From positions 1 to 51,896 of the forward strand of contig JASHUU010000007.1 of assembly GCA_030039795.1 (NCBI GenBank): 51,896 nt of DNA, given 5' to 3'. Source of the stretch: Nitrososphaerales archaeon (GTDB taxonomy: Archaea; Thermoproteota; Nitrososphaeria; Nitrososphaerales; Gagatemarchaeaceae). The notes beneath the pieces are model-generated. The model did not search any database and was not told the DNA's origin. It worked only from the letters and a program-made list of their open reading frames with translations. Both the position numbers and the translations under genes were made by a program. Of the stretch, positions 15,205 to 23,289 are shown one piece after another (the stretch's first letter is position 1; each line of letters starts with the position of its first letter).

Positions 15205-15542
15205 CAGATGATGTCAACAGAGTCGATGTACATCTTAGCACTGTACCCGTTGTTGTCGGTAGCAAGAATCTTGATGTATTGTATACTGGAGGTCGTCCCA
15301 ACGTCAATCCAAGAGGGCCCTGAGGCGGGGTCCAAGGTCCCGGAGTAGACTTTTGTCCAAGTAGCATTGTTGATGCTGGTGTACACGATGATTGACGTAT
15401 AGTATGCGGGCCTGAAGTTGTATAAAAAACCGATACGGCATGGATTCTGTTGCGTTCGTTGCACGGAGAGCGAGGCTTGAGTGAATGGAACCTCTCCCCA
15501 ATTCCAGCGTAAAATTACGTCCTTAAGCGGGCCACTCCCCAC
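15201..15542 (-). CDS. Discoidin-like / galactose-binding-like domain protein, possibly a 3' remnant
   Basis: A 113-residue ORF whose second half, YYTSIIVYTSINNATWTKVY then YIKILATDNNGYSAKMYIDSVDI, looks like the C-terminal part of an F5/8-type-C or similar carbohydrate-binding beta-sandwich. There is no signal peptide and the N-terminus (GTG 15542) is unconvincing, so it may be the 3' end of a truncated secreted gene or use a later start. The stop overlaps the start of the next gene (GTGA). It lies at the outer edge of the lower-GC patch, about 60 nt from the tRNA-Arg end repeat, consistent with truncation at the island border. Confidence 0.5.
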   Translation of the reverse strand: MGSGPLKDVILRWNWGEVPFTQASLSVQRTQQNPCRIGFLYNFRPAYYTSIIVYTSINNATWTKVYSGTLDPASGPSWIDVGTTSSIQYIKILATDNNGYSAKMYIDSVDIIW

Positions 15543-15778
15543 CTTGGTGCTTCAGTCTCCTTCCTTCGTGGAAGAGACTCGGACCTACAATGGGCCTGGC
15601 CCCATCGGGGCCCGCATCCTCCGCGAGTCTGAGCACCCTCTCCAGACTCTGGTCCGGAACCCGCGAGGGCCAGACAAAAGTAGTGCGGGAGGACTCCAGA
15701 AGCAGGCCAAGGAGTCCCGTGGACTCCACGCCCCAAGAAGCGGACAGGCCCGAAGCCGGTCTCGCACGCGGCGACGCT
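15543..15778. other. Island border without a convincing gene
   Basis: Sequence returns to high GC here. It contains CCCATCGGGGCCCG at 15601-15614, matching the tRNA-Arg 3' end with a one-base insertion. ORFs across it are shadows of the cyclase gene or low complexity. Confidence 0.4.
15601..15614 (+). repeat. Imperfect copy of tRNA-Arg 3' end (possible att remnant)
   Basis: CCCATCGGGGCCCG versus CCCATCGGGCCCG at 14118-14130. Its position at the composition border is suggestive, but such GC-rich words can recur by chance. Confidence 0.3.
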
Positions 15779-17788
15779 CTACTTGGCCTGCCTGAGCGCC
15801 GCCTGCCTCTTGATCAAGTCGACAATCCCGGGGTCGCTCCTGGCCGGGGCGTAGATAGGAGAGTACATCAGCTCGAGCAGCGGCAGGCTGTGGAGCTCGA
15901 ACGCCTTCTCCATGCACTCCGCGAAGGCCTGCGTGTCGCCCAGGGCGAAGTGGATGAACCCAGGGAACATTACGAGCTCGCCTCCGCCCGACTTCTTCTG
16001 CAGGAGCCCTATCATCCGCCGTGCGGTCTCTTCATCCCCCGTCTTGGCCGCAAGGATCCCGCGGTAGGTCAGAGTCCACGCCCTCTCCGGACCGAGCCTC
16101 TCGAGCTCGGCTACTGTATCCGCGGCCCGGGCGTAGTCTCCCTTGCCAATGTAGTACTCGCTCATGTGCGCGGCGGTCCTGTAGGCGACGAGGGGCCTTG
16201 TCCTCTCCCAGTGGGCGAGCGCCTCAGCCTCCCTCCCGGAGTACGCGTACGCGCGCCCGAGGAACGCGATCACGTTGTTGTCGAGTGGGTCGACCGCCTC
16301 CGCCGCCTCCAGCAGACGAACCGCCTCGTCGATCTTCCCTTCCCCCGCGGCTATCTGGGCCAGCCACCGGTAGGGATCAGAGAGGCTCGGGTTGAGCTCC
16401 ATGGCCCTGCGCGCCTCCCTCTCGCAGCCGGCCATTTCGTCCTCTCCGAGCATGAGGCCCGACAGGGCGGAGTGGGCCTCGGCCAGTTCGCCGTCGAGGC
16501 TCAGAGCTTCGGTCAGCTCCTTCCGGGCCCTGCTCACCGACTCCGCATGGTTGGTCTCGCCTTCGACGGCAAGCCAGAGGAGCGCCTCGGCTATCCCCAC
16601 CCTCGCCCTTGGAAAGGAAGGGTCCCTTTGGACGACCTCCTCGAAGAGCCCCAGCGCCTGCCTGATCGTCGCGGCCGACCTCCTGTCGTTCAGGAGCTTC
16701 CTCCCCCGCAGAAAGGTGGTGTACGCCCCCATGTCCTTGGTGAACGAGTTCGCCTTCGCGTGCACCTGCGGCCCAGGCTGCGTCGGGGCGGCTCCGGAAA
16801 TCGAGCTGGCTATCTGCCCTGCGATCCTTGAGGCGATCTCCGTCTGGACGGCAAAGACGTCGTCCAGCTCCCTGTCGTATCTGTCCGACCAGACGTGCTC
16901 CTCGGTGGCGACGTCTATCAGCTGAATCGTGATCCTGATCCGGCTCCCGGCCTTTCTCACGCTCCCTTCGACCAGCGTTCCCACGCCCAACTCCCTGCCT
17001 ATCTCGGAGACCTTCCGCTCCTTCCTTCGGTAGCCCATCACGGACGTCCTCGCGATGACCCTGAGGCCCTTCACTTGAGCGAGCCTGTCGATGAGCTCCT
17101 CGGTCATGCCGTCGGCGAAGTACTCGTCATTGGCGTCTGGGCTGATGTTGCTCAGCGGGAGGACCGCCACCCTCTCCTTCGACAGGCCGCTCTTCGACGC
17201 GGGCCTGGGGGCCGCCTCTCCTAGCCCTACGATCCGGTACAGTTCGACGGGTCTGCTCACATTCTTGAGGTCGGGGACGCCCAGCGACTCGAACTCGTAT
17301 CCCACCCTGTTGACGACGCTCTGGAAGACCTGGGCGCTTACGCAGACGCCACCAGGGGGCGAGAGCGGTTCTATCCGCGACGCAACGTTGACGGCATCCC
17401 CGGCCACGTCCGTCCCCTGATGGACCACGTCCCCGAGGTGGATTCCTATCCGGAGCCTGATCTCGGGCCGCTCCGGCCTGCGGACGTTCAGCTCCCTGAC
17501 GCCAGTCTGGATCTCCACGGCGCACTCCACCGCGTCCTGGGCGCTGCCGAACTCAACAAGGAACGCATCCCCGATGGTCTTCACCTCCCTCCCGTCGTGC
17601 CTGGCGAGTATGGGCCTGATCAGCTCCCTTTGCTCGTCCACCAGCGCCAGCGAGAGGTCTTCGTCCCTCTGGCCAAGCGAGGTATAGCCGACCATGTCGG
17701 TGAACATGATGGCAGCGAGCCTGCGCCTTTTCTCCTCCAACGGGCGCCAAGTGGGAGTCATACGCTGCTCAAAAGGAGTGTGCAGCAT
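15779..17788 (-). CDS. Class III nucleotidyl cyclase fused to TolB/FlgO-like and TPR domains
   Basis: A 669-residue soluble signalling protein. Residues about 20-185 are a class III cyclase domain with FTDMVGYTSLG, REVKTIGDAFLVEF and GDAVNVASRIE, so both metal-binding Asp and the Asn/Arg pair are present. Residues about 230-360 (VAVLPLSNISPDANDEYFADG ... LVEGSVRKAG ... VWSDRYDREL) are the TolB-N/FlgO-like domain common in bacterial cyclase-TPR proteins. The rest (about 380-650) is a row of TPR helices (AEAHSALSGLMLGEDEMAGC, AYAYSGREAEALAHWERTR). ATG 17761 is an alternative start. The architecture is widespread in Alphaproteobacteria, so transfer from bacteria is likely. A related membrane cyclase lies at 4297-5619. 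Confidence 0.88.
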   Translation of the reverse strand: MLHTPFEQRMTPTWRPLEEKRRRLAAIMFTDMVGYTSLGQRDEDLSLALVDEQRELIRPILARHDGREVKTIGDAFLVEFGSAQDAVECAVEIQTGVRELNVRRPERPEIRLRIGIHLGDVVHQGTDVAGDAVNVASRIEPLSPPGGVCVSAQVFQSVVNRVGYEFESLGVPDLKNVSRPVELYRIVGLGEAAPRPASKSGLSKERVAVLPLSNISPDANDEYFADGMTEELIDRLAQVKGLRVIARTSVMGYRRKERKVSEIGRELGVGTLVEGSVRKAGSRIRITIQLIDVATEEHVWSDRYDRELDDVFAVQTEIASRIAGQIASSISGAAPTQPGPQVHAKANSFTKDMGAYTTFLRGRKLLNDRRSAATIRQALGLFEEVVQRDPSFPRARVGIAEALLWLAVEGETNHAESVSRARKELTEALSLDGELAEAHSALSGLMLGEDEMAGCEREARRAMELNPSLSDPYRWLAQIAAGEGKIDEAVRLLEAAEAVDPLDNNVIAFLGRAYAYSGREAEALAHWERTRPLVAYRTAAHMSEYYIGKGDYARAADTVAELERLGPERAWTLTYRGILAAKTGDEETARRMIGLLQKKSGGGELVMFPGFIHFALGDTQAFAECMEKAFELHSLPLLELMYSPIYAPARSDPGIVDLIKRQAALRQAK

Positions 17789-18027
17789 CGCGGCACCGGC
17801 GGCCCGTCACCCTCCTTGAGGCGCTCACCGCGACCGAACATCTGGGCCGTTGCCGCTCGCACGACGAGCAGGTCCCTGGCTCACTCGCGCGGCGGGGAGT
17901 CAGTCAAGCCATCCGCCACCCCGCAGGAGGGCTGAAGAGCGACGATAAGGGAGAGCCGGACCAGGATTAAGGACGGGAACGTGCCTGTGCTGCCGATATT
18001 GCGACGATAAGTGGTGGGTACGCACCG

Positions 18028-18040
18028 AACACCCGGTGTT
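18028..18040. promoter_or_regulatory. Palindrome overlapping TATA of LeuA-like gene
   Basis: AACACC-C-GGTGTT is a perfect 6-bp inverted repeat running into GTGTTTATCG, whose TATA-like part sits about 25 nt before the GTG at 18062. It is a candidate repressor site; no cognate regulator is visible. Confidence 0.4.
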
Positions 18041-18061
18041 TATCGACGAGAAACGCTTTTG

Positions 18062-18717
18062 GTGTCCGACCGGCAGGGCCCTTCGTTGCAGATACTCGAC
18101 TCGACGCTGAGAGAGGGGGAGCTGTTCAGGTTCCTCCCGGCCGAGTCCAGGATGAGGGTGGCTTCCAAGATCGCCGACTCTGGGGTGCGCCTGATGGAGG
18201 TCACCGTGGACTATCCTCGCAGGACGTCGTACGAAGACAACGTAGGGGTGGTGAAGGCGCTCAAAGACAGAGGCGTCGAAGTCGTCCTCCACGGCCGGGC
18301 CACGCAGGAGGACCTGTCGTCAATGGCCAGATACGACGCCTACGGGTGCGCCGTCTACATCGCCGTGAGCCAGCTCCACAGGGAATTCAAGCTCCACGGG
18401 ATCACGCGCGAGGCGGCGGTCGAGCAGCTCGTGGAGGCCGTGTCGAGGGCGCGAGGGCTCGGCTTCCGGTACATCCGGGCCACGATGGAGGACGCCTCGA
18501 GGCTCTTCCTCCAGGAAGGCGAGCTCGGCCTGGACTTCGTCAGGACGTCAGCCGAGAGGCTCCGCTCGGCAGGCGCCCCACATCAAGGAGCGGCTCCTCA
18601 GCGGGGCCGACGAGGTCGGTCTGACCTTCTCTCGCTACGAGGCGGCCATCGCCGAGTACGAAAGGCGCGCGCCTGCTTACCTGCAGCGACCCCCAGCTCC
18701 GGGACCCTAACGCTCCT
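18062..18717 (+). pseudogene. Decayed homocitrate/isopropylmalate/citramalate synthase-like gene
   Basis: The first 170 codons encode the N-terminal half of a DRE-TIM metallolyase: LQILDSTLREGELFRF (catalytic Arg, metal-binding Asp), VRLMEVTVDYPRRTSYEDNV and the strands up to FRYIRATMEDASRL. At about 18575-18585 the frame shifts. The new frame reads HIKERLLSGADEVGLTFSRY, then EAAIAEYERR, to TAA at 18715-18717, which resembles the helical C-terminus of homocitrate synthases. The middle of the barrel, including the His-x-His metal motif, is missing, so the gene has both an internal deletion and a frameshift. The ORF-track tail after 18590 (Arg/Gly/Ala-rich) is noise. The promoter and a palindrome upstream still look intact. 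Start GTG 18062 (or TTG 18059). Confidence 0.65.
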
Positions 18718-18837
18718 GCGGCAAGCCATAGGACCGAAAGGAGGCTGCCTCGTGGCCGACTCTTCCGGCGCAGGGCAGTTCCGTGGAGCTGCACGCAGCT
18801 ACGCTTTAATACGATGAGAGCCGTCGCCTTCGAAGGC

Positions 18838-19503
18838 TTGAAGCTGTTCCTCGACACGGCCAACCTCGAGTGGATAAGGAAACTGAACAGGATGGGCTTG
18901 GTCGACGGCGTCACCACCAACCCTACGCTCGTGGCGAAGGAGCAGGGGGACTTCGAAGAGATGGTCGGAAGCATCTGCAGGGAAGTGAGGGGCGACGTAA
19001 GCGCGGAGGTGGTGAGCACCGACTACGACGGGATGGTAAGGGAGGCGAAGCACCTGTCCTCGATAGCGCCCAACGTCGTGGTCAAGATACCGATAATCCC
19101 GGAAGGGCTGCGGGCGACGAAGACAGTGAGCGGCCTGGGGATGCGCGTGAACATGACGCTTGTCTTCTCCGCCAACCAGGGCCTCCTCGCCGCGAAGGCT
19201 GGAGCCTCCTTCATCAGCCCCTTCATCGGGAGGCTGGACGACGTCGGCCAGAGAGGGATGGAAGTGGTCGAGGACCTCGTGAAGATCCGCGACAACTACA
19301 GACTGAAGTCAGAGGTCCTTGTGGGAAGCATAAGGCACCCCCAGCACGTCCTGGAGGCGGCCAAGATAGGCGCGGACATCGCGACCATGCCGCCGGAGAT
19401 CATGGAGAAGATGATGCAGCACCCACTGACGGACGCGGGACTGAAGAGGTTCCTAGAGGACTGGGAGCGGGCGAAGAAGGCGAAGCCCTCCATCACGGCG
19501 TAG
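18838..19503 (+). CDS. tal: Transaldolase, small TalC/MipB type
   Basis: Transfers dihydroxyacetone units between sugar phosphates, or acts as a fructose-6-phosphate aldolase-like enzyme. The 221-residue barrel has LKLFLDTANLEWIRKL, the TTNPTLVAKE loop, the Schiff-base Lys in NVVVKIPIIPEGL, VNMTLVFSANQGLLAAKAGA and SPFIGRLDD. These are the hallmarks of the short transaldolase family found in archaea such as Methanocaldococcus. The ORF track begins at ATG 18814, but homologues begin at M/LKLFLDTA, and a TTTAATAC box (18803-18810) fits a TTG start at 18838. Together with the aldolase and tpiA it supports a non-oxidative pentose-phosphate route. SOD follows 35 nt later with its own TATA box. Confidence 0.88.
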   Translation: MKLFLDTANLEWIRKLNRMGLVDGVTTNPTLVAKEQGDFEEMVGSICREVRGDVSAEVVSTDYDGMVREAKHLSSIAPNVVVKIPIIPEGLRATKTVSGLGMRVNMTLVFSANQGLLAAKAGASFISPFIGRLDDVGQRGMEVVEDLVKIRDNYRLKSEVLVGSIRHPQHVLEAAKIGADIATMPPEIMEKMMQHPLTDAGLKRFLEDWERAKKAKPSITA

Positions 19504-19538
19504 ACAACTTTTTACACGCCTCGGGGGCGGCTCGCCTC

Positions 19539-20141
19539 ATGGCAAAGACATACACGCTTCCACCTCTCCCGTACAAGTACTCTGACCTCCAGCCGCACAT
19601 CTCCGAGAAGATAATGACCCTGCACCACGACAAGCACCACCAGGCCTACGTCACCGGGGCCAACACGGCCCTGGACAAGCTGGAGAAAGCCAGGAAGGGC
19701 GAGATCCAGATCGACGTGAGGGCGGTCCTACGTGACTACAGCTTCAACGTCGACGGACACATCTTGCACTCCATCTTCTGGCCCAACATGGCTCCGCCCG
19801 GAAAGGGCGGAGGCTCGCCGGGGGGCAAGATAGGCGACGCAATCGCAAGGGACTTCGGTGGCTTCGACAAGTTCAAGGCGCAGTTCAGCGACGCCGCGAA
19901 GACCGTAGAAGGCAGCGGATGGGCGCTCCTGCTCTTCGACGCGGAGACGTCGCAGCTCGTCCTCACCCAAGTGGAGAAACAGAACTTCATGCATCTCGCA
20001 CAGATGAAGATACTCCTTGGGCTGGACGTATGGGAGCACGCCTACTACCTCGACTACATGAACGACAGGGCGAAGTACGTAGAGGCATGGTGGAACGTAG
20101 TCAACTGGTCCGACGTGGATGCGAGGCTCTCGAACGCCTAG
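19539..20141 (+). CDS. sod: Superoxide dismutase, Fe/Mn family
   Basis: Converts superoxide to oxygen and hydrogen peroxide in the cytoplasm. The 200-residue protein begins MAKTYTLPPLPYKYSDLQPH. Its metal ligands are His in LHHDKHHQAYV, His in DGHILHSIFW, and Asp and His in GLDVWEHAYYLDY. Iron versus manganese cannot be called by eye. The ORF track starts this frame far upstream inside the transaldolase gene, but ATG 19539 is the family start, and a TATA-like CTTTTTACACG about 26 nt before it predicts a leaderless mRNA. The 3' end overlaps the convergent aminomutase ORF by 41 bases. Presence of SOD together with ctaA/ctaB supports an oxygen-exposed lifestyle. Confidence 0.95.
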   Translation: MAKTYTLPPLPYKYSDLQPHISEKIMTLHHDKHHQAYVTGANTALDKLEKARKGEIQIDVRAVLRDYSFNVDGHILHSIFWPNMAPPGKGGGSPGGKIGDAIARDFGGFDKFKAQFSDAAKTVEGSGWALLLFDAETSQLVLTQVEKQNFMHLAQMKILLGLDVWEHAYYLDYMNDRAKYVEAWWNVVNWSDVDARLSNA

Positions 20142-21459
20142 GCCCCGCGTCCCCGTCCTCTTTCTTTCTGCGGCCGTCGGCGAACTCGCCGCTGAGACGG
20201 ACGAGCGTGTCAATGTCACTCTCCGAGTGCGCGGTTGAGACCCCCCCTGCGTGGCCGGGGAGGAGGAACGCGCCCCTCGACATCAGGTGAAGCGCATACG
20301 AGTGGGATGCCTCCTTGTCTTCCGCGGCCGCCTCCTCGGCGTTCCGCGGCTTCCTTCCGAAGTGCGTGAGGAAGAGCGACCCGACCCCCGACGTGAAGGT
20401 CTGCACGCCCCGCGCGGAGAACTCGGCGTCGACGCCTCTCCGCAGCTTCCCGCCCATCCTCTCCAGGCGAGGGTAGACCGAGCCCGCGTTCCTCCGGAGA
20501 TAGCGCAGGGTCGCCAGCCCAGCCGTCATGGTCATCGGGTTCTCGGAGAACGTGCCTCCGCCTATCGAGACGAAGTCTCTGCGCCTCGCCGGGTCCGCCA
20601 GCGAGACGATCTCCCTGCCTCCGCACACGAGCCCTATGGGCAAGCCCCCGCCGACTATCTTACCGAGGGTGGCGAGGTCCGGCTCGACCCCGTACATCTC
20701 CTGCGCCCCCCCGAGGGCGACCCTGAACCCCGTGATCACCTCGTCGAAGGCGAGCACGATCGACTTCCTGTCGGCCAGCTCCCTCAGGCCCCTGAGGTAG
20801 TCCGAGTCGGCGGGGATGCACCCGCCCGCGCCGAGGACGGGCTCGAGCAGGATCGCGGCCGCGTCGCCTTCCGCCCTCCTGACGGCGTCCTCCGCCGAGG
20901 CCAGGTCGTTGAACCTGGCGGTCAGGACGTGGGCCTGCTCGTCTGCCACTATCCCCGCGCTCTCCGCCCTGTCGAAGGGCGAGTGGACTCCCTTGTTCAG
21001 CTCCGTGTTGTACCCGTGCCACCCGCCCGCCATCTTGACCACCACCCTCTTCCTCGTGTAGGCCCTCGCGAGCCTGACGAGATACATCGTCGCTTCCGCC
21101 CCGGTGTTGCAGAACCTCGTCATCTCGGCGCACGGGACGCTCCTGCTGACCTCCTCGCCAAGCTCCACAGACAGCCTGCTGGGCATCCCGTAGTGCGTGC
21201 CATGCGAAAGCTGCGAGGCCAGCGCGGCGACCACCACCTCGGGCGAGTGCCCGAGAATCAGGGCCATGTGTCCCATCCAGTAGTCGGTGTAGGCGTTCCC
21301 GTCCTCGTCCCAGACCTTGCTTCCCTCCGCCCTCCTTACGAAGATCGGATAGGGCTCGTAGAACCTAGCGTTGTGGTTGACGCCGCCCGCGAAGACCTTC
21401 CGCGCCCTTGCGAAGAGCCGCGCCGACTCGCGCGTCCTCCTCTCGTACGCCCCTGCCAT
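20101..21459 (-). CDS. hemL: Glutamate-1-semialdehyde 2,1-aminomutase-like class III aminotransferase
   Basis: Probably converts glutamate-1-semialdehyde to 5-aminolevulinate for heme synthesis. The 452-residue PLP enzyme has GGVNHNARFYEPYPIFV near the N-terminus, FCNTGAEATMYLVRLAR for cofactor phosphate, LLEPVLGAGG, FDEVITGFR and the Schiff-base Lys in LATLGKIVGGGLPIG. The ATG at 21459 (not 21507) is chosen because GATATACC sits about 25 nt upstream. The last roughly 25 residues (GRRKKEDGDAGPRRSR...) are unlike the family and read over the end of the convergent sod gene, so the original stop seems lost. HemL relatives with other amino-group acceptors exist, so the substrate is likely but not certain. 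Confidence 0.82.
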   Translation of the reverse strand: MAGAYERRTRESARLFARARKVFAGGVNHNARFYEPYPIFVRRAEGSKVWDEDGNAYTDYWMGHMALILGHSPEVVVAALASQLSHGTHYGMPSRLSVELGEEVSRSVPCAEMTRFCNTGAEATMYLVRLARAYTRKRVVVKMAGGWHGYNTELNKGVHSPFDRAESAGIVADEQAHVLTARFNDLASAEDAVRRAEGDAAAILLEPVLGAGGCIPADSDYLRGLRELADRKSIVLAFDEVITGFRVALGGAQEMYGVEPDLATLGKIVGGGLPIGLVCGGREIVSLADPARRRDFVSIGGGTFSENPMTMTAGLATLRYLRRNAGSVYPRLERMGGKLRRGVDAEFSARGVQTFTSGVGSLFLTHFGRKPRNAEEAAAEDKEASHSYALHLMSRGAFLLPGHAGGVSTAHSESDIDTLVRLSGEFADGRRKKEDGDAGPRRSRASHPRRTS

Positions 21460-21534
21460 CGGCGCCCGACCTGCACTCAGGTATATCGGACTATTGGAAA
21501 AGGTCAACTAAGGCCGGCGTCCCTCGCGCCCGGG

Positions 21535-22449
21535 TTGGAGTTCAACGTCCGCCTCGAGCGCCCCTTTAACCTCCAGTACACGCTAGAGAGCGGGCAGGTA
21601 TTCAGGTGGGAGAGGCAGGGAGACTGGTGGCTCGGGGTGGTCCCTGGGGGGGCGGTCAAGCTGCAGCAGGAGGGGGACTGGCTCAGGTGCGTCTCCTCCG
21701 GCGAGTCCCTCGGGAGCGCCTTCGTGACGAGCTACTTCAGGCTGGACGACGACCTGGAGGGCATCCTCGCAGCACTGACGACCGACAAGACCATCGCCGC
21801 CGCGGCGCAGAGGTTCTATGGTATGCGCCTGGTCAGGCAGGAGAAGTGGGAGTGCCTGGCCTCCTTCACCCTGGCCACGAACGCCAACATACCTAGGATA
21901 AGGAAGATGGTGGCCGCAGTCTGCGACAGGTTCGGAGAGCCCTTCCAGTTCGGCGACCTGGCCCTGCACTCCTTCCCCACTCCCGGGGTCCTGGCGTCCC
22001 AGACTGCCGCCGACCTCAGAGGCTGCGGCCTAGGATACAGGGCCGCATTCCTCAGGCACGTGGCGTCCGCGGTCGAGGAAGGGATGATCGACCTCTCCGA
22101 GCTCTCGATGCTGGACTACGAGGACGCCCGCGCCCGCCTCGTGGCCGAGCTCTCCGGCGAGAAGCTCCTGCTCGGCGTCGGCCCCAAGGTCGCGGACTGC
22201 CTCCTCCTCTACGCCTGCGGCAAGGACGAGGCCTTCCCGGTGGACGTCTGGATAGGCAAGGCGCTGGCGCGGTGGTATCCGAGGATGTTCAATCCTGCCC
22301 TCAGGAGGAAGCTCGTCAAGGACGGGAAGGCGAGGCTGAGCGGGGCGGACTACTCCATGGTGTCGCGCGTCGCCAGGGGCCGCTTCGGCGAGAACGCGGG
22401 GTACGCCCAGCAGTATCTCTACGCCCTCGCGCGCTCGGAAGGGGTCTGA
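21535..22449 (+). CDS. ogg: 8-oxoguanine DNA glycosylase/AP lyase, OGG1 family
   Basis: Removes 8-oxoguanine from DNA and cleaves the strand. The 304-residue protein has the OGG1-type N-terminal domain (PFNLQYTLESGQVFRWERQG). The helix-hairpin-helix-GPD domain follows, with catalytic Lys in LLGVGPKVADCLLLYACG and catalytic Asp in AFPVDVWIGKAL. GLGYRAAFLRHV also matches the OGG1 pattern. The ORF track carries this frame back to 20251 across the antisense of the aminomutase gene. The real start is probably the TTG at 21535 (LEFNVRLERPF), although no strong TATA or ribosome site singles it out. It is divergent from hemL; the pairing of SOD and OGG nearby fits oxidative-damage defence. Confidence 0.9.
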   Translation: MEFNVRLERPFNLQYTLESGQVFRWERQGDWWLGVVPGGAVKLQQEGDWLRCVSSGESLGSAFVTSYFRLDDDLEGILAALTTDKTIAAAAQRFYGMRLVRQEKWECLASFTLATNANIPRIRKMVAAVCDRFGEPFQFGDLALHSFPTPGVLASQTAADLRGCGLGYRAAFLRHVASAVEEGMIDLSELSMLDYEDARARLVAELSGEKLLLGVGPKVADCLLLYACGKDEAFPVDVWIGKALARWYPRMFNPALRRKLVKDGKARLSGADYSMVSRVARGRFGENAGYAQQYLYALARSEGV

Positions 22450-22457
22450 AGGCGCCG

Positions 22458-22958
22458 CTACTGGCCCTTCGGTTTGCCTAGCCCCCACGCCACTGAGATC
22501 GCCCCGGCGGCGGTGAGGAGGGCGCCGGCGAGCGTGTACCAGAAGTTGTGGAGCACCACGTATCCCGGCACGAGGACCACGTCGATCCCGACGAGCAGAA
22601 GCGCGACGCCGAACGCGAAGAAGCCCAGGCTGAAGACTATGGCCGGAGCGGGAGGCAGCGGCGCGACTCCAGGGACTCCTATGCCGGGCTGGCCCGGCTG
22701 GTGAGGCTTCCTGAACGTCGGGAGCCCGCCCTTCATCAGGCCCATGGGCAAGAACAGGACCCCCAAGGCAAGGAGGATGCTCGAGGTCCCCTGTGCCGCC
22801 CCTGGCTCGGGGCTGGAGATCAAGCAGTAGCATCCGTCACCCGCGGGCGTCATCACGGGTATGATGGACCCGTTGTAGAATATGCTGCTGAAGAGTATGA
22901 TGCCAGTCAGTCCCAGCAGCATGAAGATGAACGACAGCGCAAGAAACTCGTCGTCCAA
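22458..22958 (-). CDS. Four-helix integral membrane protein, unknown
   Basis: A 166-residue protein with about four membrane spans: FLALSFIFMLLGLTGIILFSS, SILLALGVLFLPMGLM, AIVFSLGFFAFGVALLLVGID and WYTLAGALLTAAGAISVAWGL. A Pro/Gly-rich loop (GQPGIGVPGVAPLPPAP) lies between spans two and three, and two close cysteines (GCYCL) follow span one. No known family is recognised. It starts with TTG at 22958, preceded by GGAG and a CTTAAG box. It ends eight bases after the glycosylase stop on the opposite strand. The small two-helix protein upstream on the same strand may be its partner. Confidence 0.65.
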   Translation of the reverse strand: MDDEFLALSFIFMLLGLTGIILFSSIFYNGSIIPVMTPAGDGCYCLISSPEPGAAQGTSSILLALGVLFLPMGLMKGGLPTFRKPHQPGQPGIGVPGVAPLPPAPAIVFSLGFFAFGVALLLVGIDVVLVPGYVVLHNFWYTLAGALLTAAGAISVAWGLGKPKGQ

Positions 22959-23013
22959 GTTTCTACTCTCCTTCGGACCCTTGCATCTTTTCTTAAGGGT
23001 TTCGAGGCACTGC

Positions 23014-23250
23014 CTATCTCTGGGGCGTGGCCCGCCTGAACATCAACCCCGCCGCCACCACTCCGAGGATGACGACTCCGAGCCCCGCCACGTTGGCGAC
23101 GCCCAGTGACAGGAGGCCTTTGCTCGAGCTGAGCGCGCCGAAGACGAAGTACCCGACTATCACCAGGGCCACCAGGACGCCGGCCTGCCAGAACTTCATC
23201 GGCGGGCGGTCGCGGCCGCAGCCGCCTTTGAGTCTTGCGGACAGGAGCAT
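23014..23250 (-). CDS. Small two-helix membrane protein, unknown
   Basis: A 78-residue ORF with two membrane spans, FWQAGVLVALVIVGYFVFGAL and VANVAGLGVVILGVVAAGLMF, and a basic C-terminus (RRATPQR). The first 17 residues are polar and basic, so the ATG at 23199 (MKFWQAGVL, 61 residues) is an equally good start. No family assignment. It lies upstream of and on the same strand as the four-helix membrane protein gene, 55 nt apart, possibly as an operon. Confidence 0.5.
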   Translation of the reverse strand: MLLSARLKGGCGRDRPPMKFWQAGVLVALVIVGYFVFGALSSSKGLLSLGVANVAGLGVVILGVVAAGLMFRRATPQR

Positions 23251-23289
23251 GGTCCCGCGGGTCGGACGCTTAGCGCCTTTCGGCGCATT

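Noticed and set aside
15590-16831. 413-residue plus-strand ORF
   Set aside because: Antisense of the cyclase-TPR gene; Arg/Pro/Gly/Leu-rich shadow.
20251-21534. Long N-terminal extension of the glycosylase ORF
   Set aside because: Antisense reading of the aminomutase gene; no family similarity.
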